A stretch of DNA of 64,000 nucleotides from Sporocytophaga myxococcoides. GTDB taxonomy: Bacteria > Bacteroidota > Bacteroidia > Cytophagales > Cytophagaceae. The translations under genes and the position numbers were made by a program. The stretch is taken from assembly GCF_000775915.1 (NCBI RefSeq), contig NZ_BBLT01000005.1, forward strand, positions 1-64,000, read 5' to 3'. Below, piece after piece: positions 8,680-17,297 of the stretch; within the stretch, counting starts at the first letter, position 1; every line of letters begins with the position of its first letter. Below the pieces are notes generated by a model, which saw only the letters and a program-made list of their open reading frames with translations, searched no databases and was not told where the DNA came from.

Positions 8680-9813
8680 TTAAAACGTTTCAAGAATTGT
8701 ATATTCTTTATCTCTGAAAACAAATTTATCTCCTTTCTTTTTACCAGCCATAGCGTGGTAAAGCGGAGTCATAGTGGAAATGGCAATGAAACTGTTTTTT
8801 TCTGCTAGTTTGGTTTCTCCCAGGCTGACACTTATAAAATAGTTTTGAAGTTCTGTGTAAACAACAGATCCAAGCCCTATGCTTTCCTGTGGATTAAGGA
8901 AAATTCTTTTTAGCAGAGAAAGGCTGTTAATACCTTCCTGCAGCTGTCTGGCATACATATCTCTTGTGATTTGCATAGTCTCCCTGAAACCTTCAAATCT
9001 TTCTTCTCCGGAAGCCCCTTCTTCTTCATTGGCACTCTCCTGTGCATCATCCATAGCTTTTTTGGCTGTCTGCACGATGTTGCTTTGCATTTCAATGCAC
9101 TTGTTAAGCAACTCTTTTTTAAGTTCTATTTTTTTATCAGAGTTCAAATCTATATCTGGAATTGCCCTATTGGAAGTATCAAAATTGTCTTCCAAATGAG
9201 GAATGTAGATGTCTGGTTTTCTTGGAATCAAAGGCTCTTTTTTAATTTCCGGCTTAGGAGCTGTTTTTGCAGGCTCCGCTGGAACAGGCGCTTTGACCTC
9301 AGTTTTTTTAGTAGTTGATTTAATTGCTGTCTCAACTTTTTTTGCAGGAACTGCAGTTTTGCTTACTACTTTTTTCTCTGCAGACTTTGTAACTTTAACT
9401 TCTTTATTAGTATTAGGTTTTGGCGCTTTGCTTTTTGAAACTGCGGTAGCTTTGTTTGCAGGTTTTGTAGTTTTTTTAACTTCCACTTTTTTGTCAGCTG
9501 TTTTTTTTGCTGCTGCCTTTGGTGGTACAGTCTTATTAACAACTGCTTTTTTTGCTGTTACGGTTTTTTTAGCCACTGCTTTTAAAACGGTTTTTTTAGC
9601 CGCCGTTTTTTTACCAACAGCTTTCACAACAGACTTTTTGGCTACAGCTTTATTCACAGAAGCTTTTTTCGCTACGTTTTTTTTCGCCACAGCTTTCTTT
9701 GAAACTACTTTTTTTACTGCTGACTTTTTAGCCGCCTTTTGAGTTGTTTCTTTAGATTTTTTAGCTGCAGGTTTACTGCTTTTTTTTGTTTCTTTTGATT
9801 TGGTTTTGGCCAT
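8680..9813 (-). CDS. Histone-H1-like Lys/Ala tail fused to a GreA-like C-terminal domain
   Basis: A 377-residue two-part protein. Residues 1 to about 200 are almost entirely K, A, V, T and P in KKAVAKK-like repeats, as in histone H1 tails and bacterial H1-like DNA-binding proteins. About 225-305 is an acidic helical region likely to form a coiled coil (LLNKCIEMQSNIVQTAKKA). About 310-377 (GSVVYTELQNYFISVSLG ... SFIAISTMTPLYHAMAGKKK GDKF) matches the pattern of the GreA/GreB C-terminal domain: a G-x-V strand, a ser-thr-pro-leu motif before an AMAGKKKGD turn, and a final strand. The likely role is nucleoid or RNA-polymerase association (inference). The repetitive tail makes the opposite strand look falsely coding. 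It lies 14 nt downstream of the epimerase gene on the same strand, so the two may be co-transcribed. Confidence 0.8.
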   Translation of the reverse strand: MAKTKSKETKKSSKPAAKKSKETTQKAAKKSAVKKVVSKKAVAKKNVAKKASVNKAVAKKSVVKAVGKKTAAKKTVLKAVAKKTVTAKKAVVNKTVPPKAAAKKTADKKVEVKKTTKPANKATAVSKSKAPKPNTNKEVKVTKSAEKKVVSKTAVPAKKVETAIKSTTKKTEVKAPVPAEPAKTAPKPEIKKEPLIPRKPDIYIPHLEDNFDTSNRAIPDIDLNSDKKIELKKELLNKCIEMQSNIVQTAKKAMDDAQESANEEEGASGEERFEGFRETMQITRDMYARQLQEGINSLSLLKRIFLNPQESIGLGSVVYTELQNYFISVSLGETKLAEKNSFIAISTMTPLYHAMAGKKKGDKFVFRDKEYTILETF

Positions 9814-9827
9814 ACCTACCTAAAAAT

Positions 9828-10823
9828 TTAAGTTTTACTATAAAAAAGCTGTCCTTTTTTTTCTGTTAATAGATTAAATGGTTCATTATCAATTATAAAA
9901 AAACCATCAAGATCATTATAATCTGTCAGGCTGCAAAGGTTCATGGCTGATGAAATACCCAAACTTGTTTCTATCATACAGCCAATCATGGTTTTTAAAC
10001 CATGTTTTTTTGCATCTTTCAAAAGTCTAATGCCATTAAGATAACCGCCAGATTTCATCAACTTCATGTTTATTCCATGAAACTGTTCAGATAAATTGCT
10101 GAAATCGGCTTTGTCAGTTATAGATTCGTCCGCATAAATGTCTAAAGTACTATTTTGCTTAAGATATTTATACTCCTCCTCAAAGTTATACGGAAGAGGT
10201 TGTTCCACAAAGACAATATTATCTTTTTTTATTTTTTCAAGAAATTTTATAAGTTCTTCAACATTCTGCCAGCTCTCATTTGCATCAATCATGATTGATT
10301 GAGCAGAAAGCTTACGTACCTCTTTTAAAAGGTCGAATCCGTTTTCTGAGTTTATCTTCAACTTAAGATATTTAAATCTCTCTAATTGGTGATGTTTATA
10401 AAATGATTGAATTTCACCAATTTGCATTATCGGAAGCGTGTATGCTGTAAAAATGTTCTTGGGTTCGTCTAACCCGAGAAATGAATATACAGGTAAATTT
10501 TGTATTTTACTGAGAAAGTGGATGTAAGCTGATTCAATCCCAAATCTCAAAGAATTACAAATTTGTGTGAAATTTAATAAATTTTGTAAATCATCCAAAC
10601 TTTTAATCGCGGATGCTCCATTTTTTAAGAAAAAATCAAATTGATCTTTAACCAGTTGGGGCGTTTCTCCATATCTTATATTAGGAGCGACTTCTCCTGA
10701 TCCAGAATGAGGACCATCCGAAATATGTACAAAAAAATTATTCTTGGTAACTGATTCACTTCTGGAAATTTTCCAATTATATTTGAGAATCAGGTGTTTT
10801 TCTTCAATTGTCCAGGTAATCAC
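9828..10823 (-). CDS. Dipeptide (L-Ala-D/L-Glu type) epimerase, enolase superfamily
   Basis: A 331-residue muconate-lactonizing-subgroup enolase. Expected catalytic elements are in order: KLK with Lys154/Lys156, metal ligands Asp180 (IDANES), Glu207 (EQPL) and Asp232 (ADES), the opposite base Lys254 or Lys257 (KLMKSGG), and CMIETSLGISSA. The DLD at 304-306 matches the DxD signature of dipeptide epimerases and separates it from o-succinylbenzoate synthase. It would epimerise murein-derived dipeptides during cell-wall recycling; exact substrate specificity is inferred. The start codon is GTG. The N-terminal capping domain is slightly short. Confidence 0.85.
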   Translation of the reverse strand: MITWTIEEKHLILKYNWKISRSESVTKNNFFVHISDGPHSGSGEVAPNIRYGETPQLVKDQFDFFLKNGASAIKSLDDLQNLLNFTQICNSLRFGIESAYIHFLSKIQNLPVYSFLGLDEPKNIFTAYTLPIMQIGEIQSFYKHHQLERFKYLKLKINSENGFDLLKEVRKLSAQSIMIDANESWQNVEELIKFLEKIKKDNIVFVEQPLPYNFEEEYKYLKQNSTLDIYADESITDKADFSNLSEQFHGINMKLMKSGGYLNGIRLLKDAKKHGLKTMIGCMIETSLGISSAMNLCSLTDYNDLDGFFIIDNEPFNLLTEKKGQLFYSKT

Positions 10824-11020
10824 TTGGCCTTCATTTAAAATAAATCAAACTTAATTCTTTTTTGTCATGAAATTTATTTAATCTGCATGGGAATGAATAA
10901 ATTTATTCACAACTATTCTTAAACCTTACACCACATTTTTCTCTTTATATACATAATTAACTAATGAGGTGTTTCAGAATTTATAATTATTGCTTCGGTA
11001 TTTTATAGAAAGTCAAAATA

Positions 11021-11533
11021 ATGAAAATTGAAAAAAACAAAGTAGTAGCAGTAGCCTACGATCTTCAGGCAAAAGACCGGGAAGGTAAAGTGGAAGTTTC
11101 TGAAAAAGTAAACGCTCAGGAGCCAATGGTTTTCCTTTTCGGTAGCAGTGGATTACCTGAAAAGTTTGAAGAAGAGCTGGATGGTCTTTCAAGTGGATCA
11201 GAGTTTAAGTTCGTGATCTCTTCAGACGAAGCTTACGGAGATTTTGAAGAGGAGGCAGTTGTTAACCTTTCCAAAGAAATATTTAAAATCGATGGGGATT
11301 TTGATGAATCTAAATTCCAGGTCGGTACTTTTGTGCCTATGTCGGATGCAGATGGTAATTTTCTGAGAGGTAAAGTTTTAGCCGTAAATCAAAACGAGCT
11401 AACTATAGATTTTAATCATCCTCTTGCCGGATTGAATCTTGAATTTCAGGGAAAAGTTGTGGAAGTTAGAGATGCTACATCTGAAGAACTTGATCACGGA
11501 CATGTGCATGGTCCGGGTGGGCATCATCATTAA
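11021..11533 (+). CDS. slyD: FKBP-type peptidyl-prolyl isomerase, SlyD-like
   Basis: A 170-residue cytoplasmic prolyl isomerase/chaperone. It has the SlyD arrangement: a split FKBP domain (MVFLFGSSGLPEKFEEELDG near 36-55, then EAYGDFEEEAV near 71-81), an inserted insert-in-flap chaperone domain at about 80-130, and return to FKBP (FNHPLAGLNLEFQGKVV). The histidine-rich end HGHVHGPGGHHH is typical of SlyD and suggests nickel or zinc binding. It is divergent from the epimerase gene and lies 95 nt before the PorP/SprF-like gene. Confidence 0.9.
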   Translation: MKIEKNKVVAVAYDLQAKDREGKVEVSEKVNAQEPMVFLFGSSGLPEKFEEELDGLSSGSEFKFVISSDEAYGDFEEEAVVNLSKEIFKIDGDFDESKFQVGTFVPMSDADGNFLRGKVLAVNQNELTIDFNHPLAGLNLEFQGKVVEVRDATSEELDHGHVHGPGGHHH

Positions 11534-11610
11534 TTTATTCCAAATCATAAAAAAAGCTTTTAAATATAGAATTCTAATATCAGTTACTGCTCAGGTTTCG
11601 TTAATTTTTA

Positions 11611-11618
11611 TACTTTTG
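11611..11618 (+). promoter_or_regulatory. Bacteroidetes -7 element (TACTTTTG) before the PorP/SprF gene
   Basis: TACTTTTG fits the TAnnTTTG -7 consensus of Bacteroidota sigma factor. It sits 10 nt before the ATG, so the mRNA would have a very short leader. The -33 TTTG half is poor (TTTCG at 11596). Confidence 0.45.
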
Positions 11619-11628
11619 CAGTACTTCT

Positions 11629-12678
11629 ATGTTTAAAAGCTTTTACTTTTTTATAATACTTGGGAGTTTGTTCATTGCAAATTCCTCATTTGCTCAGGAT
11701 CCTCAGTTTTCCCAGTATTATAATGCTCCTTTATATTTAAATCCTGCTTTTGCTGGCACTGCTGAAAATACCAGGGCTATTCTAAATTATAGAAATCAAT
11801 GGCCGGGTACCGGAGCTTCTTTTATTACTTATGCAGCTTCTCTTGATCACAACATTGAATCTTACAGAAGTGGTGTGGGCCTGATGGTGAAAAGAGACAA
11901 GCAGGGGAATAATGGTGCGCTAGTTTCTACTGATATTAACCTATTTTATTCCTATGAAGTATGGCTCAGTAGCCGCTGGACTTTCAGGCCTGGAATTCAA
12001 TTGGGATACACAAACAGGACAATTGACTATGCAAGCTATGTATTCGGTGATCAGCTGGATAACAGTGGTATGACAGGCGGAGCCTCAGCAGATGCCTTTA
12101 CAGGGTCGAGGCTGAACTTTCTGGATGTCTCCGCAGGTGGCTTATTTTATGATGACCATTTCTGGCTTGGGCTTGCAGGATTTCATCTTAACAGACCCAA
12201 TCAGTCTGTAACTGGATTACCGGATGTTAAGCTTCCTGTAAAATTTTCTATACATTCCGGATATAAGTTTTTTCTGAAAAAGTGGAATGGAACCAGATAC
12301 ATACCAGAGAGAAGTTTTACCCCAACTTTCAACTATAAATCCCAGGGGGCATTCGATCAGCTTGATCTTGGTGCATATCTGACTTATGATCCTGTAATGT
12401 TCGGTCTTTGGTACAGAGGAATTCCTGTTAAAAATTATGCTTCCGGATTACTCAATAACGAGTCTTTTATTCTAATGGCAGGAATTCATTTTAATGGAAT
12501 AAGCTTCGCTTACAGCTTTGATCTTCCTGTTTCAAAACTTTCCCTGGGTAATAGCTATGGTGCTCATGAGATTTCTCTGATCTATGAATGGGAGATTCCT
12601 TATGATAAAAGGAAAATTAAGAAAAGAGGAAGGACAATTCCTTGCCCTAAATTCAGCAAAAGATATCAGAATTATTAG
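11629..12678 (+). CDS. PorP/SprF family type IX secretion outer-membrane protein
   Basis: A 349-residue outer-membrane protein with a signal peptide ending SSFAQ, then the family hallmark DPQFSQYYNAPLYLNPAFAG and NYRNQWP. The rest is alternating beta-strand segments of a barrel, including SGVGLMVKRDKQGNNGAL. PorP/SprF proteins act with PorE/SprE-like and peptidoglycan-anchored partners in T9SS cargo attachment and gliding; several paralogs per genome are normal. This copy stands alone, without a large cargo gene beside it, so its partner is unknown. The cargo proteins at 19467-31461 show that the cell uses T9SS. Confidence 0.9.
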   Translation: MFKSFYFFIILGSLFIANSSFAQDPQFSQYYNAPLYLNPAFAGTAENTRAILNYRNQWPGTGASFITYAASLDHNIESYRSGVGLMVKRDKQGNNGALVSTDINLFYSYEVWLSSRWTFRPGIQLGYTNRTIDYASYVFGDQLDNSGMTGGASADAFTGSRLNFLDVSAGGLFYDDHFWLGLAGFHLNRPNQSVTGLPDVKLPVKFSIHSGYKFFLKKWNGTRYIPERSFTPTFNYKSQGAFDQLDLGAYLTYDPVMFGLWYRGIPVKNYASGLLNNESFILMAGIHFNGISFAYSFDLPVSKLSLGNSYGAHEISLIYEWEIPYDKRKIKKRGRTIPCPKFSKRYQNY

Positions 12679-12750
12679 GAACTTATAGAGAATTTAATTG
12701 TCTTAAGTTATTAGTCTATTTGTAATCACTTTATTTATCAGAATAAATTA

Positions 12751-14685
12751 ATGTCAGAAAAAGATTCCAGAGAAGAGCTAGAAGAGCTACTGGATATATT
12801 GAAGGTGGAGCAGGATGAGGATAGGAAACTATATGATTCAAAGATGCTGAATGCTTCCATCCCTGAGAGACGAGCACAAGGATTAACCTGGTACCCGATA
12901 GTAGTAAAGGAATCTTATTATGGTGTAGGTGACAGACTTATTCTTGAGATTGAAAGGCCCTCTTTTAAAGAAATTTCCCATCAGTTTCAATCAGGTCGGG
13001 TGGCCGCTGTATTTACCAATAATCAGGATGAAGAACCCGAAAGCAAACTTGCAGGAGTGGTTACTTCTGTCCGACCCGATAATATCAAACTTACTCTTTT
13101 TGTAGATGAGCTTCCTGACTGGTTTGATCGCGGAAAGCTAGGATTAGACTTATTGTTTGACGAAACCAGTTACAAAGAAATGGAAAGTACCCTGCAAAGG
13201 GTAATCAAAGCCAAGCATAACAGGCTTGCTCAACTGAGAGAGGTGTTATTAGGGAAGGAAAAGGCTGACTTCAGGGAGAGAAAAACACTTAGTCTTAATC
13301 CTTCATTAAATGATTCGCAAAAGAAGGCTATAGAAAATGTTTTTTTTGCAAAGGATGTTGCCATCATACACGGACCTCCGGGAACGGGGAAAACAACTAC
13401 ACTTGTAGAGGCCATCAAACAGGTGCTATCAGAAGAAGAACAGGTGCTTGTTTGTGCCCCCAGTAATACTGCTGTAGATTTACTTACTGAAAAGCTGGAT
13501 GAAAAGGGTGTTAAGGTTGTCAGACTCGGACATCCTTCCAGAGTGAGTGAGTCTCTTTTGGCACATACGTTGGATGTGCAGATTTCCAATCATAAAGACT
13601 TTAAGCAAATAAAGGAATTGAAAAAACGTGCCATTGAGTTCAGAAATATGGCCTTGAAGTATAAACGGAATTTTGGAAAGGAAGAAAGAAATCAGAGAAG
13701 AATTATCCTGGACGAGTCAAGAAAACTGCAACAAGAAGCAGAGGCTATAGAGAATTATATTACTCAGGATATTTTAAGCAGGGCTCGTGTATTTACCTGC
13801 ACACTTGTAGGTGCCGCTTCTTATTTGTTAAAAGACAGAGCATTTGAAACTGTATTCATTGACGAGGCCGCACAGGCACTGGAACCGGCTACCTGGATTC
13901 CTATTACCAAAGCTGACAGGGTAGTTTTTGCAGGTGACCATTGCCAGTTGCCTCCTACAGTCAAATCTATAGAAGCCGCAAAAAAAGGTCTTTCAGTAAC
14001 TCTGTTTGAAAAGTGTATTCAGCGCCAAAAGGCTGATGTAATGTTGGATACTCAGTACAGAATGAATGAGAAAATAATGAAGTTCTCTTCTGTACAATTT
14101 TACTATGATAAACTAATAGCTCATCCTTCAGTAAAAGACAGACTTTTGAATGGTGATCCTGATTTTACAATTCCTGTGGAATTTGTAGATACTGCTGGTT
14201 GTGGTTTTGAGGAAAAATTAGAAACAGAAACTTCCAGTACTTTAAATCCGGAAGAAGCTCAGTTGTTATTAAAACATTTTGCTGCTCTGGTTGAAAAAAT
14301 AGGTCAGCAGGTTATGATGGATGAAAAGCTGAAAATAGCTTTGATATCACCTTATAAAGCTCAGGTAAATTTCCTGAAGGAGTTAATCGCAGCTGCAGAA
14401 TTGGAAGATAGTTTTAAAAAGCAGATTTCGATCAATACGGTAGATGGTTTTCAGGGTCAGGAAAGAGATATTGTGTATATAAGCCTGGTTAGATCAAACT
14501 CCAGAGGGGAAATAGGTTTCTTAAATGATATACGGAGGATGAATGTAGCTATGACAAGAGCAAAAAAGAAGCTGGTAGTGGTAGGGGAAAGTGGTACGCT
14601 TTCAGGACACTCTTTTTACAGGGGATTTCTTGACTATGCAGAGTCAATAGGAGCTTATAAAACCGCCTGGGAGTATATGTATTAA
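12751..14685 (+). CDS. SF1B helicase of the UPF1/IGHMBP2 type
   Basis: A 644-residue ATP-dependent DNA/RNA helicase. An N-terminal beta-barrel region (about 40-135) precedes motor domain 1 with Q-like motif NPSLNDSQKKAIE, Walker A GPPGTGKTT at 208-216, motif Ia APSNTAVDLL and Walker B IDEAA at 370-374. Motor domain 2 carries QYRMNEKIMKF, VDGFQGQERDIVYISLVRS and RRMNVAMTRAKK. All nucleotide-binding motifs are intact. Family members of this length occur widely in bacteria and are related to eukaryotic SMUBP-2. The physiological substrate is unknown. The DUF1232 gene follows after 51 nt and may be co-transcribed. Confidence 0.93.
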   Translation: MSEKDSREELEELLDILKVEQDEDRKLYDSKMLNASIPERRAQGLTWYPIVVKESYYGVGDRLILEIERPSFKEISHQFQSGRVAAVFTNNQDEEPESKLAGVVTSVRPDNIKLTLFVDELPDWFDRGKLGLDLLFDETSYKEMESTLQRVIKAKHNRLAQLREVLLGKEKADFRERKTLSLNPSLNDSQKKAIENVFFAKDVAIIHGPPGTGKTTTLVEAIKQVLSEEEQVLVCAPSNTAVDLLTEKLDEKGVKVVRLGHPSRVSESLLAHTLDVQISNHKDFKQIKELKKRAIEFRNMALKYKRNFGKEERNQRRIILDESRKLQQEAEAIENYITQDILSRARVFTCTLVGAASYLLKDRAFETVFIDEAAQALEPATWIPITKADRVVFAGDHCQLPPTVKSIEAAKKGLSVTLFEKCIQRQKADVMLDTQYRMNEKIMKFSSVQFYYDKLIAHPSVKDRLLNGDPDFTIPVEFVDTAGCGFEEKLETETSSTLNPEEAQLLLKHFAALVEKIGQQVMMDEKLKIALISPYKAQVNFLKELIAAAELEDSFKKQISINTVDGFQGQERDIVYISLVRSNSRGEIGFLNDIRRMNVAMTRAKKKLVVVGESGTLSGHSFYRGFLDYAESIGAYKTAWEYMY

Positions 14686-14736
14686 AATCAGAACTAAGTA
14701 ATCTCCGACTTATGTTTTACTAAAAAAAGTCAGGGT

Positions 14737-15183
14737 ATGAAAGGATTTGGAAGCAACGGAGATAAGGGACCTATTGATCTTGATCAAATCAAGACGGAAT
14801 GGATAAAAAAACTTATTTCTTTTGGAACTTCTTTTACTAAAGGCGCACATGCAGATGCTTTAAAAGAAGTAGTGGATAAATTTTATGATCCGGAAGCCAA
14901 AAGGTTTAAGTTTGAGGTAATTAGTCGTGAAGCTAGTCTCGCAAAGAGAATGTTAAAAGCTGTTTTAAAAGGAGAATATAGAAATGTTTCCCCTTTTCTC
15001 CTCATACAGGTAGGATTGGTTTTCTCTTATTTCTATTTTGACATTGATTTTATTTCAGATAAAATTCCTTTGTTAGGCGCCGTAGATGATATTGCTGTCA
15101 TACTTTGGTTGATGGATGGATTTAAAGATGAGCTTGATAAGTTTGAAGTCTGGGAAAGTGAGAGAAGTATAAGACTAGCTTAA
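14737..15183 (+). CDS. DUF1232 (YkvA-like) small membrane-associated protein
   Basis: A 148-residue protein with a hydrophobic central segment. The DUF1232 signature is visible as DIDFISDKIPLLGAVDDIAVILW (positions about 106-128), corresponding to the family's usual D-x-I-P-D-x-I-P-x-x-G-x-x-D-D pattern. The flanks are charged and helical. Function is unknown for the family. A strong terminator follows, so the helicase and this gene form one unit. Confidence 0.85.
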   Translation: MKGFGSNGDKGPIDLDQIKTEWIKKLISFGTSFTKGAHADALKEVVDKFYDPEAKRFKFEVISREASLAKRMLKAVLKGEYRNVSPFLLIQVGLVFSYFYFDIDFISDKIPLLGAVDDIAVILWLMDGFKDELDKFEVWESERSIRLA

Positions 15184-15422
15184 TGTTGAAAGCTTAAAGC
15201 TTAAAGTTAAAAGGGAAAGAGTTGATTGTTTTCAACTTTTTCCCTTTTGTTTTTATCAGAATAACGGATAATTCCAGTTAGAAAAAGAACAAGAGGAGTT
15301 TCTTTCAGTTTCAATTTAACCTTACACTTTAAGTATAAGCAAAAAGTTCATATTTTAGATTTTCGAAAGTAAAAACTAAAATAACTTTTAACTTTAAGCT
15401 TTCAGCTTTTAACTTTAAAAAT
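15184..15422. repeat. Inverted AAGCTTAAAGTTAAAAG-type low-complexity repeats
   Basis: The left arm at 15185-15213 (TTGAAAGCTTAAAGC-TTAAAGTTAAAAG) and right arm at 15382-15416 (TTTTAACTTTAAGC-TTTCAGC-TTTTAACTTT) are inverted, imperfect copies built from 7-nt AAAGCTT/AAAGTTA units. They enclose the terminator and about 150 bp of AT-rich sequence. Related arms flank the terminator at 8604-8644. Confidence 0.6.
15209..15250 (+). terminator. Rho-independent terminator after the DUF1232 gene
   Basis: A 17-bp stem (15209-15225 with 15232-15248, one G-U pair) encloses a 6-nt loop and ends in CCCTTTTGTTTTT. Confidence 0.88.
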
Positions 15423-15424
15423 TA

Positions 15425-16687
15425 ATGGTTCTAAACTACATCTGGATAGCATTTTTTCTGATCTCATTTGTGATTGCGATAGTAAGGTTAGGCCTGTATT
15501 ATTTTGGCTATCCTCAATACGGAGGTCTGGAAATTTTTCCGGAAATTATGAAAGCAGCTTTTGATATGGCTAAAAGTTCGGTTGTGGACATATCATTTGC
15601 ATTAATAGGAGTTCTTACTCTTTGGATGGGGTTGATGAAAATTGCGGAAAAGTCTGGTATGATTAATATTCTCGCAAAATTGATTGGCCCATTTTTTCAC
15701 AAGTTGTTTCCGGATCTTCCCAAAGATCATCCTTCAGTAGGTCTTATTATGATGAACTTCAGCGCCAACATGCTGGGTCTTGACAATGCCGCTACTCCAA
15801 TAGGTTTAAAAGCTATGGAGTCTATGCAGGAACTGAACCCTAATAAAGATACAGCATTTAATCCTCAGATAATGTTTCTTGTACTCAATACTTCCGGACT
15901 TACGCTGATACCTGTTTCTATCATGGCCTTTCGTTATCAGGCAGGGGCAGCTGATCCTTCCGATGTATTTATACCGATACTGATTGCCACCTTTTGCAGT
16001 ACTCTTGCAGGTCTGATTACAGTAGCCATTTATCAGAAAATCAATTTGTTTGATAAAGTTGTAATGGCATATTTAGGAGGATTGTTCGCAATAATTGCTG
16101 GCATAATCTGGTATTTTACCTCTTTGCCTCAGGACAGGATAGGACCTGTATCTTCCCTGGTCAGCAATTTCATTCTGTTTCTGATCATCGCTACATTTAT
16201 ATTTCATGGATTTAAAAGGAAGATCAATGTATTCGAAGCTTTCATTGAAGGTGCCAAAGAAGGCTTCGATGTTGTGGTCAGAATTATTCCGTATCTGGTA
16301 GGTATACTTGTTGGAATAGCTGTATTCAGAGCGAGTGGTGCTATGGGGTATCTGGAAAGTGGATTAACTTATATAGTAGGATTGACTGGTCTTGATACCA
16401 GTTGGGTGCCTGCATTGCCAACAGCTTTGATGAAACCACTAAGTGGAAGTGGTGCCAGAGCTATGATGCTTGACGCTATGGCAAATGGGAAAGCGGATTC
16501 TTTTGCTGGAAGATTAGCCTGTATCTTTCAGGGAGCTGCAGATACTACCTTCTTCATTGTTGCAGTTTATTTCGGATCGGTTGGAATAAAGAAAACCCGA
16601 TATGCAATTCCTGCAGGATTGATTGCCGATCTCTTTGGGGTTATTGCAGCTATTGCTGTCGCCTATCTATTTTTCCCGGTTAAATAA
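15425..16687 (+). CDS. SpmA-SpmB fusion, nucleoside-recognition (Gate) domain membrane protein
   Basis: A 420-residue polytopic membrane protein combining both halves of the spore-maturation pair. The SpmA-like part (about 1-220) includes FSANMLGLDNAATPIGLKAM and NTSGLTLIPVSIMAFR. The SpmB-like part (about 240-420) includes EGAKEGFDVVVRIIPYLVGI, LPTALMKPLSGSGARAMM and FQGAADTTFFIVAVYFGS. Both repeat units keep the gate motifs. In Bacilli the two are separate and affect spore core dehydration. The fused form is common in Gram-negative bacteria, where its substrate is unknown. Its stop overlaps the start of the glycosylase gene by one base (TAATG), indicating translational coupling. Confidence 0.9.
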   Translation: MVLNYIWIAFFLISFVIAIVRLGLYYFGYPQYGGLEIFPEIMKAAFDMAKSSVVDISFALIGVLTLWMGLMKIAEKSGMINILAKLIGPFFHKLFPDLPKDHPSVGLIMMNFSANMLGLDNAATPIGLKAMESMQELNPNKDTAFNPQIMFLVLNTSGLTLIPVSIMAFRYQAGAADPSDVFIPILIATFCSTLAGLITVAIYQKINLFDKVVMAYLGGLFAIIAGIIWYFTSLPQDRIGPVSSLVSNFILFLIIATFIFHGFKRKINVFEAFIEGAKEGFDVVVRIIPYLVGILVGIAVFRASGAMGYLESGLTYIVGLTGLDTSWVPALPTALMKPLSGSGARAMMLDAMANGKADSFAGRLACIFQGAADTTFFIVAVYFGSVGIKKTRYAIPAGLIADLFGVIAAIAVAYLFFPVK

Positions 16688-17286
16688 TGAAGTTGACCAA
16701 AGCTTTTTATACAAGGGAAGATGTAATTACAATCAGCAAGGAACTGCTTGGTAAGTACCTGGTAACCTTTATAGACGGAAGACTTACTTCAGGTATGATT
16801 GTGGAAACTGAAGCATATCTTGGCGCTGAAGATAAGGCTTCTCATGCATATGGCAACAGGAAAACCAAAAGAACAGAGCCGTTTTACAAAGAGGGAGGTA
16901 TTGCATATGTTTATATGTGCTACGGAATTCATTATTTGTTCAATATTATTACAAATAAGACTGATATCCCTCATGCTGTGCTTATAAGGGCACTGGAGCC
17001 TTCGGAAGGTCTTGATGCAATGCTTGAACGTCGTAAAAAAACTAAATTGCAACCTGAGCTCACTGCTGGTCCGGGGGCATTGTCGGTAGCTTTAGGGATT
17101 TCTGCCAATCATAACGAAACTGATTTGTCTGGTAATGAAATCTGGGTAGAAGACAGAGGTGTGATTGTTAAAAACAATGAGATAATTGCCAGCCCGAGAG
17201 TGGGAGTGGCTTATGCTAAAGAATATGCTCTTAAACCCTGGCGCTTTAGGATAAAGGATAATCCTTATACAAGTAAAGCGCGGTAA
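16687..17286 (+). CDS. mpg: 3-methyladenine DNA glycosylase (AAG/MPG type)
   Basis: A 199-residue base-excision repair glycosylase that removes alkylated purines. Family motifs are intact: LLGKYLVT, the catalytic-glutamate segment GMIVETEAYLG, SHAYGNRKTKR, YVYMCYGIHYLFNI and the late LTAGPGALSVALGI and SPRVGVAYA segments. Length matches bacterial homologs. It begins inside the stop codon of the SpmA-SpmB gene and is followed after 11 nt by a WG-repeat gene, so all three probably share a transcript. Confidence 0.95.
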   Translation: MKLTKAFYTREDVITISKELLGKYLVTFIDGRLTSGMIVETEAYLGAEDKASHAYGNRKTKRTEPFYKEGGIAYVYMCYGIHYLFNIITNKTDIPHAVLIRALEPSEGLDAMLERRKKTKLQPELTAGPGALSVALGISANHNETDLSGNEIWVEDRGVIVKNNEIIASPRVGVAYAKEYALKPWRFRIKDNPYTSKAR

Positions 17287-17297
17287 ATAAATATTAT

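Noticed and set aside
9209-9742. A 177-codon open frame on the plus strand
   Set aside because: It is antisense to the Lys/Ala repeat tail; low-complexity A/T-rich codons leave the opposite frame open. Composition (Ala, Phe, Thr, Val only) is not protein-like.
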